64,000 nt of DNA from Delphinapterus leucas (GCF_002288925.2 NW_022098076.1:71783691-71847690); one strand, 5' to 3'. Positions 11,943 through 25,140 are shown, counted from the first letter of the stretch. Program-made: numbers and translations. Notes: generated by a model not told the origin, from the letters alone.

Positions 11943-12015
11943 TGGTTATTTAAAACACTATATAGTGCTTGGGATTGCAAAGGAAGGTAAGAGATAGTCT
12001 CTAAACCAGCATTAC

Positions 12016-12150
12016 TGGGACTTCCCTGGTGGTCCAGTGGCTACAACTCAGCAATTCCACTGGAGGCGCAGTTTTGATCTAAGGGGAACTAAGATGCCAC
12101 ATGCCATGTCATGGCCAAAAATAAATAAATAAATAAATAAATTAATTAGA
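12016..12150 (+). mobile_element. CHR-type tRNA-derived SINE, short type
   Basis: It begins GGGACTTCCCTGGTGGTCCA, continues through a degraded B-box region to CACATGCCATGTCATGGCC, and ends in an (AAAT)n tail. CAGCATTAC flanks it at 12007-12015 and 12155-12163. It belongs to the same short class as the copy at 55540-55675. Seven to eight differences in the body show that it is not very recent. Confidence 0.85.
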
Positions 12151-12195
12151 AAAACAGCATTACGCATTATTTCTCCCATCCAAAAGAGCTTTTCT

Positions 12196-14571
12196 CTTTG
12201 GACAAAATTCAACACCCATTTATGATAAAAACCCTCCAGAAAGTAGGCATAGAGGGAACTTACCTCAACATAATAAAGCCCATATATGACAAACCCACAG
12301 CCAACATCTTTCTCAATGGTGAAAAACTGAAACCATTTCCTCTAAGATAAGGACCAAGACAAGGTTGCCCACTCTTACCCCTATTATTCAACATAGTTTT
12401 GGAAGTTTTAGCCACAGCAATCAGAGAAGAAAAAGAAATAAAAGGAATCCAAATCAGAAAAGAAGAAGCAAAGCTATCATTGTTTGCAGATGACATCATA
12501 CTATACATAGAGAATCCTAAAGACGCTACCAGAAAACTACTAGAGCTAATCAATGTATTTGGTAAAGTAGCAGAATACAAAATTAATGCACAGAAATCTC
12601 TGGCATTCCTATACACTACTGATGAAAACTCTTAAAGTGAAATTAAGGAAACACTCCCATTTACCATTGCAACAGAAAGAATAAAATACCTAGGAATAAA
12701 CCTACATAAGGAGACAAAAGACCTGTATGCAGAAAACTATAAGACACTGATGAAAGAAATTAAAGATGATACAAACAGATGGAGAGATATACCATGTTCT
12801 TGGATTGGAAGAATCAACATTTTGAAAATGACTATACTACCCAAAGCAATCTACAGATTCAGTGCAATCCCTATCAAACTAGCAATGGCATTTTTCACAG
12901 AACTAGAACCAAAAATTTCATAATTTGTATGGAAACACAAAAGACCCCAAACAGCCAAAGCAATCTTGAGAAAGTAAAACAGAGCTGGAGGAATCAGCCT
13001 ACCAGACTTCAGAATAAACTACAAAGATACAGTAATCAAGACAGTGTAGTACTGGCACAAAAACAGAAATACAGATCAATGGAACAGGATAGAAAGCCCA
13101 GAGATAAACCCATGCACCTATGGTCACTTATTTTTGATAAAGGAGGCAAGAATATACAATGGGGAAAAGACAGCCTCCTCAATAAGTGGTGCTGAGAAAA
13201 CTGGACGGCTACATGTAAAAGAATGAAATTAGAACACTCCCTAACACCATACACAAAAATAAACTCAAAATGGATTAAACACCTAAATGTAAGGCCAGAC
13301 ACTATAAAACTCTTAGAGGAAAACACAGGCAGAACACTCTGTGACATAAATCACAGCAAGATCCTTTTTGACCCAACTCCTAGAGAAATGGAAACTAAAA
13401 AAAAAAAATAAACAAATGGGACCTAATGAAACTTAAAAGCTTTTGTGCAGCAAAGGAAGCCATAAACAAGACGAAAAGACAACCCTCAGGATGGGAGAAA
13501 ATATTTGCAAAGGAAGCAACTGACAAAGGATTAATTTCGAAAATTTACAAGCAGCTCATGCAGCTCAATATCAAAAAAACAAACAACCCAATTGAAAAAT
13601 GGGCAGAAGACCTAAATAGACATTTCTCCAAAGAAGACATACAGTTGCCAACAAACACATGAAAGGATGCTCAACATCACTAATCATTAGAGAAATGCAA
13701 ATCAAAACTACAATGAGGTATCACCTCACACCAGTCAGAATGGCCATCATCAAAAAATCTAGAAACAATAAATGCTGGAGAGGGTGTGGAGAAAAGGAAA
13801 CCCTCTTGCACTGTTGGTGGAAATGTAAATTGATACAGCCACTATGGAGAACAGTACGGAGGTTCCTTAGAAGACTAAAAATAGAACTACCATATGACCC
13901 AGCAATCCCACTACTGGGCATATACCCTTAGAAAACCATAATTCAAAAAGAGTCATGCACCATAATTTTCATTGCAGCTCTATTTACAACAGCCAGGACA
14001 TGGAAGCAACCTCAGTGTCCATCGACAGATGAATGGATAAAGAATATGTGGGACATATATACAATGGAATATTACTCAACTATAAAAAGAAACGAAATTG
14101 AGTTATTTGTAGTGAGGTGGATGGACCTAGAGTCTGTCATACAGAGTGAAGTAAGTTAGAAAGAGAAAAACAAACACCGTATGCTAACACATATATATGG
14201 AATCTAAAAAAAAAAAAAATGATTCCGAAGAATCTAGGGGCAGGACAGGAATAAAGACACAGATGTAGAGAATGGACTTGAGAACACGGTGAGGGGAAAG
14301 GGTAAGCTGGGACGAAGTGATAGAGTGGCATGGACATATATACACTACTGAATGTAAAATAGATAGCTAGTGGGAAGCAGCTGCATAGCACAGGGAGATC
14401 AGCTCGGTGCTTTGTGACCACCTAGAGGGGTGGGATAAGGAGGATGGGAGGGAGATGCAAGAGGGAGGAGATATGGGGATATATGTATATGTATAGCTGA
14501 TTCACTTTGTTATAAAGCAGAAACTTAACACATCATTGTAAAGCAATTATACTCCAATAAAGATGTTAAAA
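12196..14571 (+). mobile_element. 5'-truncated L1 retrotransposon with 14-bp target duplication
   Basis: A 2.4-kb L1 starts inside ORF2 and runs through the 3' UTR to AATAAAGATGTTAAAAA. The perfect duplication AAAAGAGCTTTTCT lies at 12182-12195 and 14572-14585. The 3' UTR contains GTGGGAAGCAGCTGCATAGC and CTGATTCACTTTGTTATAAA, typical of cetartiodactyl L1. It lies 45 bp right of the SINE at 12016-12150. It points along the plus strand, opposite to IKZF2 transcription, as is usual for L1s kept in introns. It lacks its promoter, ORF1 and the endonuclease domain, so it cannot move. Confidence 0.95.
12197..14170 (+). pseudogene. Broken L1 ORF2 (reverse transcriptase and C-terminal region)
   Basis: ORF2 of the L1 is decayed into several frames. 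The frame at 12399-12635 carries the reverse-transcriptase active-site motif FADD (residues 29-32 of that piece) within [16 protein letters not shown] and stops near 12633. Further pieces lie at 12779-13195 (frame shadow), 13223-13411, 13426-13662 and 13659-13931. The last holds the C-terminal Cys-rich segment [22 protein letters not shown] at about 13929 and another near 14158 interrupt the remaining C-terminus (TMEYYSTIKRNEIELF is still readable). The multiple stops and shifts mean no functional protein. Confidence 0.93.
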
Positions 14572-15361
14572 AAAAGAGCTTTTCTTCTTCCAGATGTCAA
14601 ATTAAAAGCTTCCTTACCTAAAGTAGTCCAGAAAAGACATCAGAAATGAAATGGAATAGATACCTTCACTCCAATCTGCCTTAAGAATGCCCTAGGAAAA
14701 GGACTTATATTAGCTTTCTTCACCTTGAGGTTTTTCTGGTGACTGACACTACCTACTCTGAAGATGATTCTGAGGTTACAAAAACAAATGAGTTTCAAAT
14801 GGAGAAGAGCCTTCCCTAGGTCCAAATTAAATTTATATTTCATTTCAAGAAGCAATGATTAAAAATGTTTAACATCTGCAAATGGAAGTAACTTTAAGAC
14901 CCCAGTGTATAAGGTCACAGTCAGCTATCAAAAAATAACCCAGTGCCTTTCAAAGTACTTTTAATCAGTCTCTGTATTCCATCATACATGGAATAGAGTA
15001 CAGCTTGTTCCATGTTTGGTCCAAGATGCTAATGATAGTAGCTGTGGCAATCAAATCAGTAGCACAAATGATAGCACATTAACACCTAAAGTGCAAAGGA
15101 ACATTCTTACCACTTTATTCTCACTTTAGTTCTGTCCAAAGGACAGGAAATAATGTCATTCCTCCCTTAACAAATGAACCTACCATTTCAGATAACTGAT
15201 CCATAACCAGTTACCAGTATTCAAAATTGGCACTTAGAAGAACACTGTCACCATGGAAGCCAACAGGAAGTGAATTCCGGGCTGTAAACCTGAATCTGCT
15301 ACACAGATTTTTCATATTTTTGGTAAAACCAAGATAGAAGCACATAGAATGCATAGTTTTA

Positions 15362-15649
15362 GGGGCTTCCCCGGTGGTGCAGTGGTTAAGAATCCACCTG
15401 CCAATGCAGGGGACACGGGTTCAAGCCCTGGTCCGGGAAGTTCCCATACGCCACGGAGCAACTAAGCCCGTGCACCGCAACTACTGAAGCCTGCGCACCT
15501 AGAGCCCATGCTCCGCAACAAGAGAAGCCACTGCAATGAGAAGCCCTCACACTGCAACAAAGAGTAGCCCCCACTTGCCGCAACTAGAGAAATGCAGCAA
15601 TGAAGACCCAATGCAGCCAAAAATAATAAATAAATAAAATAAATATAAC
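15362..15649 (+). mobile_element. CHR-2-type SINE, long form
   Basis: The head is GGGCTTCCCCGGTGGTGCAG, the B-box-like GGGTTCAAGCC is present, the internal CAACTACTGAAGCC block and ACAACAAGAGAAGCCACTGC block are retained, and the tail is (AAATA)n. GCATAGTTTTA is duplicated at 15351-15361 and 15650-15660. Confidence 0.95.
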
Positions 15650-16514
15650 GCATAGTTTTAAAGTTGTGGCGATTTTCATTTTTTCAATTATATTATAATT
15701 TGTGACTGGCATCCTTCAGATGGCACAGATGTACTATCCTAGAAATAACTATTTTCTGTACCCAGGAAAGCCAAGACATGATTAGAAGCTGTCAAGGTAT
15801 CTGTTTGCCCAACTTTTCTCCAGCTGGAGCAAAGGTAATAAGCTCTTGAAGAATACAGAGAAAGTAGAAAAAGAAAAAATTTTCAGATTGAATCTTCAAT
15901 GCTGAATTAAAATGCACAGTGCAGTACAGTACTTGACCATAAAATGCAGTTCAAACAAAAATAAACCAGAGCACTTCACAATTCACCAAGACAAGTCTGG
16001 AGGTTGTTTTTGAACCTCTTCTTTGTTTCCAACATAAAATCATTATGGCATTTTAAACAGAAATAAGATGTCAATCTCTGAAGATACCAATAACTCATTA
16101 TCAGAAATTAACAAAAAATATACATAAAGACCCAGAGCATACAGCTAAAAGTTTTGATAGGACCATATATATTATTTAAAAGAAGGAGGCCTCAGTTATA
16201 TTGAGTTTGTAGAAAAATATACTGTTGACTTTACTAATAATGAAGTATTCCACTCTTTCTGTCACATTCCCAGTTGTACCAGAGGAAGAAAAAAAAAAGC
16301 AGTGCTTCCTCAGCATTCCTGCTACTCTACAACAGCATGCATGAAGGCATCAGGATGGAAGCAAGTATGACCAACAGGGCAGCTGAAAACAGATTTTTTT
16401 TCTACTCTAGAATATTGTGGAGTAGGCAGTAATGGAAAAATACGAGAGTAAGACAGCATGGAGGCAAGAAAATAATTGGAGCCTCAAGCCCATAGAGTAG
16501 TCATGCTAATGAGA

Positions 16515-16715
16515 ATACAAACAATAACAATAATAAGTAACTGAGCTCCTATACTATTCCAAATACTATAGAGGAGGCTTCATTACATACCTCATCTAAT
16601 TCTGACAAAGTCAACAAATATAAGTATTATCGCTTGTCCTTATATAGGTATATCAACTGAAACTCAGAGGTATTAATTTATTCACACAAGGTCACTTAGT
16701 AGCTAGCAAGTTTTT
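16515..16715 (-). mobile_element. MIR SINE, inverted
   Basis: AACTGAGCTCCTATACTATT, CATACCTCATCTAATTCTGA, ACTGAAACTCAGAGGTATTA and CACAAGGTCACTTAGTAGCT give the MIR order in reverse. Old and diverged. Confidence 0.65.
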
Positions 16716-17539
16716 GGAGTAAAATGATGATAGATTGTGATCAACGATGATAGACAGACAGACATGTATACATGTTTATCACAGCTAACAGAGACACTTG
16801 GACTTTAACCTATGACTGACTGTCTCCAGAGCCTGGACTGCCTATAAAAATATCTTATTAACGCTTACAAAAGGTAAACCGATTTATCAAGTCAGCACAC
16901 TAAAAAGGAGAGGCTTAATATAAGTTTAGCAGGTACCTGATGAACGTACATTGCATGAAAGAATAAATGAAGGAGTGCGTGAGGACAAAAGATGAATAGG
17001 CGTTTTTTTTTAAGGAAAGAGTAGGAACTCTCTTTAAACTTTCTTATTGTTACCTTCATTCCCTGAAAGAAAAGGTCTTCTTAAAACTACAACTTGATCT
17101 TCAATAAATGTTTGTTTTATAAACTTTGGATAATTAATACAATATTTGAAGGGAACTTAACAAATAACTATTATAAAGTGTATATAGATTTCTAAAATGT
17201 TGTTATAACTTAGAACAATTATTACAGAAAAACACACTGTAAATTTTTTTAACAATCACAAATAAAGTCATCAGATTTATAAGGAAAATGTTAAAATTAT
17301 AAAAAGAATAGTATATTTTGAAATGTACTGAATAAAAGGAATGCTAATTATGTCCTATAAAGGGCACATTCAGAATATGTATATATTTTCTGCATAAAAC
17401 TGTGTTTTATTTCCTTTATTTTAGTTCTCACTTCAGATTCTATTTGCACTATAGGTGAAGTATAGGAGTAAAATATAGGAGAAAAAGAGGGTTAACTATT
17501 CCATGCCCTGCAAAAACCCTCAGGAAAAAAAAAATTATC

Positions 17540-17712
17540 TTGGTGGTGTGATGAACTGGGAGATTGGGATTGACATATATACACTAATATGTATAAAATG
17601 GATAACTAATAAGAACCTGCTGTATAAAAAAAATAAAATAAAATTCAAAAAAACATAAAATTCAATTTAAAAAAATTTAAAAAATAAAATAAAATATTCT
17701 AAATCAATTTTT
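17540..17712 (+). mobile_element. Short L1 3'-end insertion with 12-bp duplication
   Basis: The body includes GATGAACTGGGAGATTGGGA, ACATATATACACTAATATGT and AACCTGCTGTATAAAAAAAA, the 3' UTR of a cetartiodactyl L1, followed by a long A-rich tail with AAATA units. AAAAAAATTATC occurs at 17528-17539 and 17713-17724. Only the last ~100 bp of the element plus its tail inserted. Confidence 0.88.
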
Positions 17713-18990
17713 AAAAAAATTATCAGCATGGTTAAAACAGAACCTGTTAGTATATCTCTTAGGCTACCCCACAAGTGTTTTAAAGTTTTGTTTTGCTGTG
17801 GTTTTGAACCTTATTGTAATCTCTCTACCTCTGCTTCCAACAGACAAAAAAACAAAGAGTTAAAAGGCAAATACAACAGTAAACCACGGGGCAGAGATAG
17901 AGCTCTCTCAGCCCATTCCTTAACAAACTTGTTGCCAGGCCTGTCCGCACCATCCTAACTCCTATGTTTCTCTGGCCTTGAGCCAAGAGTATCATTTTAC
18001 TCCGAGTGAAGAAAAAGAGTTTCATTCTTCCAATCTTGTACTACTTTCACCCCGACGTTGTAATCTTGTTTTTCCACATTTTCTAACTACTCAAACAAAA
18101 GCCTTCCCCCTTAAAATATGCACAAAGCATAGGGAAAAGAAGAGAAGGAGAAGGAGGTGTTCTCTCGATAGATAGTACTCATAGTACTGGGTGCTATTTT
18201 AAACACTGATAAGAACAAGCATGGAAGCAGGGACTCTGCCTACACCCAGTGAATTCAGGTAATGTATCCATTGTTCCACGTTGCTATGGTCTGGTGACAG
18301 GAACCACAACTAGAACAAGCTTGCCCAGCATTTTCCTTTGCATTTAGATGCCAACTTTGATAAGGTCACACCTTAAAAGATCCACATAGCATGCAACACA
18401 CAGATAGCAATAAAGCCTTCAGCCATTCCCAGACTCAGATAAGACGGTAAAAAGAAGAGGAAATCAGAACAACATTCACAAACGCAAACAGATTTACACA
18501 GCCAACCAATTTGTAACTACCACTCTCTAGATCCTCCCTCACACCAGGCATCTAAGTGCAGCCAACAACAAAAGTAGTGGAGAGATTTCACTCCTCCCCC
18601 CTCCCTGCTTCTATCCCAGAATTTTCTCAGAGGAGCTCACTGCCTTCCCTCACTGGTCTCCTTTGAGGAGAATCCAAAAGAAGTCCTTCATGGCTGTGTT
18701 TCTTTCAATTCCAATGACTCCCTGAAGTGAGTCATTCCTGACCCTTTATTCCCCTGAACCTCCCTGAAGACCTGGCACCTCTCCTAGAGCAGAGCTCTCC
18801 TCCATAAGCTACCCATAGAAAGCAATTCCCCAACTGCCTTCCCTCCCAATCATTCCCGGAAGATCCAATCCTCTCCTCCCCTGCTGTTTTCCTTTCCATC
18901 CGCTCTCTTAAAGAACCTGACATCACTATTAGTGAAAATACACAAGAGGTTTGGGAAGGAAGGGGTAGAATACCACTGAAGTGAGGGAAA

Positions 18991-19010
18991 ACATGTGCGC
19001 GCGCGCGCAT

Positions 19011-19045
<35 letters not shown>
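18991..19045. repeat. Alternating purine-pyrimidine tract (GC)n(CA)n
   Basis: Fifty-five bases alternate purine and pyrimidine without a break: ACATGT, then a GCGC run, CATGC, then about 16 CA units. This is a strong Z-DNA-forming type of sequence and is likely length-polymorphic. Confidence 0.95.
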
Positions 19046-19047
<2 letters not shown>

Positions 19048-20984
19048 GAAGGAATATTCTAATTTCTGAACTGTTTTTTTTCTTACCTGAAAGTTTTGTT
19101 TATACATAATACATTATATCATCTCTGATATACTCAAACTTTCCCAAATCACTTGATGAAATGATTTTATCTAAAACATTTCAGTAAGTGTAATACACGT
19201 GTGTGTATTTCCCTAACGAAAACAACACAATTTACAGAAAGCTTACCAGCTTATAAAATTGTAACCGAAATCCAAAGACAGAAGTGCAAAGATCCTTTTT
19301 CACCTCCTATCAAGCACTGAAAATCAGAATTCTGGGGGAAAAAATAACTTCTTCAATAAAAACTACTGATAGATTGGCACCATGCTCAAAATCTCTGTAG
19401 TTAAACTGCTGAACTGCTGTGCTGTAGCTTACAGTTTAACCAAACTCTATCACAAAACTCTATTTCATTGTAATGTTGGCACTAAGATTTAAGAGTTTTG
19501 AAACAACTTCTTTTACACTATTTAACTTTTGCCTGTTTCAGATAATATAACATCTCTGGGGCAAAAGATAAATGTATAATCTGTTTGAGAACACTTTCTC
19601 CAATCTATATATTTTCATAATCAGAAATATAGTGATAAGAATTAAGTGATTCCATTTTTTTCCTTTTAAAGGTATAAATTTACCTAAACTTACTTTATTT
19701 AAATTGTTAAACTTCATCATTGACCACTTCTTTTTAAAAACAGCGTACTACTATAATGACTGATGATAATAAATCAAATAATTAGTATTTAAATATTTTA
19801 ACGTTGATCCTATTTTAAAATTTTCTTCTGTAGTTTCTAAAATAGTAATTTATGGAAAGAGGGGGCCAAACTCTTTTTCTAAATGAAAAGGCGGTCTAAC
19901 CACTCTTAAGGAAATATGTTTGTTTTTAGTAGGTTTTCCATTCTGATACCAAATATCTAAAAGCCCTTTGCCACTTGGAAAATCTAAAAGTAAAGTATCT
20001 TAAGTCTCACTGTCACATATCTTGTTCATATTCAGTACTATGAGAACACATTAAATAATCCATGTATTTAATATGTGATTAATATATAATACTTGCACAA
20101 TAGTGCTAAAAAGTATCTAATTTTTAAATACTTTTCAGCTAAAAGGTTTTTCTAAATTATAATGTAATTTTCATTTGAAATATCTCCGTCATTGCACTCA
20201 TCAGGTCATAAGGTAAAGAAGAGATATATCAGGTGGTTGATAAATGAGAAAAAATTATGAATTTAGAAATAATTATATCATATGGGGGGCCAAATTAGCC
20301 TGCTCAGATTCAGAAACACTTTAGGGTTCTCTCAGATACATATGGAAAGGGGGTCATCACAAAGCACTTGGACTGTTAGTAAAAGACAACCAAAATAATG
20401 GTCCTCTGAAGATACTTTGTAATCCCTTGCCCTTGAGAACTTTAAGGCTTAGCAGAGCAAGAACATGAAGAATTACTTCTTACTTGGGTGTGATTCATTA
20501 TATTTATGTCAAGAGATGATAATTGTAAGGTCTCATGGCTTCAAGGCTGTAGCTTTTGAGAGAGGGGAATCTTTGAATCCAAATATATTTCATGCTTCAT
20601 TTTAAGTATGAATGCATACATGCATTTATCCAGTTTCCATTAGAATCTCAAAATTCTAATCGTAGAATTGTCTCTATTTCTCTCACTATAGAAAGAGCAG
20701 ATTTGGTCATCTGTTGTGAGACTCTGACTAGAACTTAATAGGTACATAAGTGAATTGTGAATCAAGTTCAGTTATTATGAGAACTATATTCCTACTTTCA
20801 TGTGTCAGAGTTTTCAGGTTTTCAGTGATAATTTGGATAATTTTCCATGAGATATATATATATATATCTTTCTCAGGAATACTTATGGGAGGAAAAACAA
20901 TTAAACATACATCACACATACATATTTCTATACTCCTACGCCTTTCTTTGACAATATTTTTGAGAATTTTCAAAAATAACTGGA

Positions 20985-21160
20985 ACATGGTAGAGCATAC
21001 TACAGCCTGAATTAGAAGTCAGAGCACTTAAAAGTTTATCTATTTACTAACTACAGCCTTGGACAATTCCCTAACTTTTCTAGGTCTCAGTTTTTACGCC
21101 TCTAAAATGAAGGGGATTGAAATATCTCTCAAAAGCTATGATTAAATGAAATGAAAAGAT
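20985..21160 (+). mobile_element. MIR SINE
   Basis: GAATTAGAAGTCAGAGCACT, CTTGGACAATTCCCTAAC, TCTAGGTCTCAGTTTT and CCTCTAAAATGAAGGGGATT follow the MIR/MIR3 sense order. Confidence 0.6.
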
Positions 21161-21949
21161 TCAGGGGCATGATCCTCAATTAGGCAAAAGGTAACATAAA
21201 GACAACAGGGACACCAACTTGAACTGTCAGAAGGATGAAGTGAATATAAATTGAGGAAAAATGATTGAAATTACTAAATAGAAACCCACAAGATATCCCT
21301 TTTCAGTGTGTAGCTCACTGAATATTCCCCAAAGTATTCATAATGAGTATTATGTCTGATGTCAACTAGAACAACACTAGCTGCTAAGAAATGAAATAAT
21401 GAAGACTATATAAGATGTGAAATTATTCCATTGGAAAGCAGGGGATTTGTTTAAATTCAGCAGAATGCTGGTAGAACTTTACATATTTCTTTTAAATTTT
21501 ACCTGCATTTACATAGCACAAAATAACTTTCCTTACATTAGCTTAATGTACTACTTTTACCATCCCCAATGTCCTGTGATCCGTATTTGGTCTCCATAAG
21601 CAGATTTAGATGCATGAAAAGACACAGGGATCACCTTCTAAAAACCCTTAGTGTGGCCCACAATTTCAGAGAGCTGAGCTACATGCTGAGCTACTGAACT
21701 GATGTGACCTGAGATCTGATCCCACTTCAGTAGTCATCAGGCTACAGTGGTAGTGTTACTTTACCAAAATAAACCCCTCCTCAATAAGAAAACGTGCCAA
21801 GAGTGCTTCCAGGTGCCAACTTCTACTCTTCTGGAATAAGATTCCACTAACAAAGTTAATAAAGCTTTGAACTGTTTTTCTTTAGGAGGTGTGTGATTAG
21901 ATTCTACTCATCCTGAAATTAAGTCTCAAAGTAGATGTAAAAACACACT

Positions 21950-22330
21950 GCTTTTTAAATATTATACATATATGCAATACATGTTTATTGTATAAAATTC
22001 AGAAATCTAGAAAAGAATATAAAACAAACAAATATCACAATTCCAATACTCAAAGATAACCATTATTAACATTTGATGTATATTCTTCCTATTTTTAAGA
22101 AGTATACATACACTTATATATAAGTGGGGTTTTATTTACAAATTTGAGATCCTGCTAAACTTGTGCAGCCTTTTAAATTTCTGTATTTTGAAGAATTCCT
22201 ATGCCATAATTATCTTTATAGCACATTATTTTTAATAGCTGTATGTTATTCTCTCCAGTGGATATGCTGTTTTTTAAAACAATCAACCATTATTTAAAAT
22301 CTTTCAAAGAATTTAAATGGAACAGCTCAT
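21950..22330 (-). mobile_element. Ancient L1 3' region, inverted
   Basis: AAAGATAACCATTATTAACA, GATGTATATTCTTCCTATTT and ATTTTTAATAGCTGTATGTT match the common theme of old L1M 3' ends read in reverse. Approximate borders. Confidence 0.5.
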
Positions 22331-22569
22331 TCTCCATATGAAATATTCTATTTGAGGAAATGATTTTAAAAGTGATTTTAATAATTGATCCTATCAAACT
22401 TTCAGTAAATGAAGAATGAATTTAAACCAAACTTACAACAGTAAAAATTTTTGTAATCAACTTCCCTTTTTCATTCAAATAAATCAAATATTATAGGTAG
22501 GAGGAAACTGTGCATACTGCCTTATTAAAATTCATCTTGGAATTTTAGGGTTGCATATCATGATTAATA

Positions 22570-22740
22570 TAACCACAAAACTAATAAATGCTTATAGTCA
22601 GCAGTCTTTTTCGAAGACATTCACTCTAATCTTGACCACAACCCTATGAGGCAAGTATATATTGGTACCTTTTTTACAAATTAAGAAACCAGCTTTCTGA
22701 AAGGTTAAATAATTCTCACAGCTAATAAATGAATCCTACC
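22570..22740 (-). mobile_element. MIR SINE, inverted
   Basis: CACAACCCTATGAGGCAAGT, TTACAAATTAAGAAACCAGC and GAAAGGTTAAATAATTC give the MIR core in reverse orientation. Confidence 0.6.
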
Positions 22741-23366
22741 AAAACGTTAAGATGTAGCTGTTGAATCCCATGTTGAATAATGTTTGATGTTCTCATTTAT
22801 ATTTATGTCTTGTAAATTCACATTTATTAACTGAATTTTAACCCTAATGAAAACAAACTCCTAACACTAGCACTATTACCATCATGTTACAGCATGGCAA
22901 TTTGACAATGTTATACTTCAAGGAGATAAGCATAATAAGGTAAAATATATTCAGAGATTTTTAATAATATTATAATTTTCAGAGCTGCATGTTGTATAGT
23001 AATGTCCAGGAATTTTTAAGATGAATTCCAGTCCTGATTTTTGTTTAATTGGTTTTTTAAACTACCACTTACACATATTTTTGGATAATAATTGCTTGAT
23101 GGTTTTAAAGTGTGGAAGCCAAGACAAAATGCAATTAAAATTATTGAATATATACAATAAATAAAACTATCAACAAATGATTTGAGTGTGAGGAATTTAA
23201 ATCTATGCTGGGGGGAGGGAAAGCAAATGGATGGATTATGCTAGTCTCTTACAGTTACACTTGCATGGAACCATGGGGATGACATTTTTAGTCCCACTTC
23301 CGAGGAAAATTACTGAGTAATAGGTTTTTTTTTTTAATTTTCAGTGCTTATTTTTTTTTGTTGACT

Positions 23367-23399
<33 letters not shown>
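23367..23399. repeat. (CA)n(TA)n microsatellite
   Basis: About 11 CA units are followed by about 5 TA units. Confidence 0.95.
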
Positions 23400-23404
23400 A
23401 AATG

Positions 23405-25140
23405 TAATATATATTTGCAGGGCTCTAAAAAAGTTTTAAGGTATATATATACAGTGAAAAGTCTTGCTTTAACAAAGTATATAGTGAAGAGTCTTACTTC
23501 CAATCCATTCCTCTATCTGCTCAGCTCTCAACCCTTAACCCTCTACCAAAATACCCTCAAAACACATTTTTTGGCTTTCTTACACATCTTTTCCAATATT
23601 TTTAATATAGTGATCAGCAATTTATCTCTTTTTTGCACAAATGTAGCTTATGTTTTCTGTCCTTGTTTTTTTTTTAACTTAGCAATATATTTTGGAAATC
23701 TTTCCATATTCATAATATTCCTCATTTTACACACCTACATAATACCCCCTTGTTGAGGTACCTAATTTATTTAACCAGTACTCTACTGATGGACATTATT
23801 TGCAAACTGTTTCCCATTTTTACTATTAAAAACAATGCTGTACATTTAACATTTTACAAATATATTGTTAGATAAATTTATAGAAATAGGAATACTAAAT
23901 CAAAACTTATATGCATTTGTTCTAACTTATATTCATACCAACTTATACTCTCATCAACAATGTATGAGTCCTATTTCCTGATAGCCTTGCCAATAGAGTA
24001 TGCTATTACACATTTGGATTTTTGCTATTTACTGGATTATAAATGCTGTCAAGTGTAGTTATAGATTTTTTTCTATTTTGAAACTCTTTATATGTATAAA
24101 AGTCATTGGTATTTTCCTTTGAACTATGTGTTAGGATAATTTGACCAGATGTCCATTAGGTGTTCTTTGTCAATTATTAGGTTTTGTTATATAATAGAGA
24201 GATCAGATCTTTATTCATAATGAGTTGCAATTTTTACCTTCAACTTGTTATTTATGGTTTTGCTGATTTTTTTGCCATGTTGAAGTTCTAAATTTTTATA
24301 AATTCAAACATATTAATCTCTTTAATTGACTTTTAGATTTTGAATTTTATTAAAAAGGCCTTCTCCATACTAAGGCCATAAGAAATTTATATTTTCTTAT
24401 ACTACTTTTATGGTTTCATCTTTCAAATTTAAATCTTTGTTCCAAATCAGAGCTTATCCTGATGTTCAGTATGAGATATGGATGCTGCTGTATGTTCAGT
24501 ATGAGATACAGACTATATGATGTGCCAATCAAAGAATACAGTAGTTCTTCCCATTTTTAAGTATTCTTTTTCATGTTATTTAATATAAATATTATGCCAT
24601 TAAATAACAGGTATATTAATCTTGAACTTCCTTATTATGGAGTTATTGTTTGTGATCATTTTTCAACTGATTCCCTGAGGTTTGTGAGCATAAAATCTTA
24701 TAATCTGTAAATAGTGATTATTTTACCTCTTCCTTGCACAGTTTTATATCCGCTTTTCTTTCTTTTATCTAACTGCATTGGCAGTTTCCTCCAGCACAAT
24801 ATTAAGTAACGGTAAAGAGAGTGAACCAAATTTTTCCTTGCTTCCGATGTTAGTAAGCATGCCTCATGTGTTCCTATCAATCATGACTTTTGGGCTGATA
24901 TATTTTATCACATTGACAAAGTCTCCTTTCAATCCTATTTTACTGAGTATGAAGAATGGTCATTAATTGTCAATTTTTTTCATATGTCGTTTCAGTGTCT
25001 ATAGAGGTACATGCATATGATTTTTCTCCTTAGTTTAATATGATAAATAGATTTCCTAGCATTGAAATATTCTTGCATTGCTGAAATAAACCCCTCTTGT
25101 TGACAATATTATTACTTTAATGGAACCTAGACTGCTGTGA
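23405..25140 (-). mobile_element. Long ancient L1 (L1M-type), inverted, 3' UTR plus ORF2 fragment
   Basis: Read in reverse, this is one old L1. The 3' part is at 23405-24400 (GGAAATCTTTCCATATTCAT, CTGTTTCCCATTTTTACTAT, AAAAAGGCCTTCTCCATACT). An ORF2 part at about 24590-25140 includes CTGCATTGGCAGTTTCCTCC and GCATTGCTGAAATAAACCCC, matching the reverse-transcriptase region seen from the opposite strand. Heavily mutated, with no long frame. Confidence 0.65.

Noticed and set aside
12260..12616. 118-codon minus-strand frame
   Set aside because: It is antisense to L1 ORF2.
12779..13195. 138-codon plus-strand frame
   Set aside because: It is an out-of-frame or shifted reading of the L1 ORF2 region, part of the broken retrotransposon and not a host gene.
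23358..23756. 132-codon plus-strand frame starting in a CA repeat
   Set aside because: It starts in a microsatellite and reads through an inverted ancient L1; hydrophobic and low complexity, with no domain.
24462..24510. TGTTCAGTATGAGATA occurring twice 30 bp apart
   Set aside because: A small local duplication within an ancient L1. Not enough to list as a separate element.
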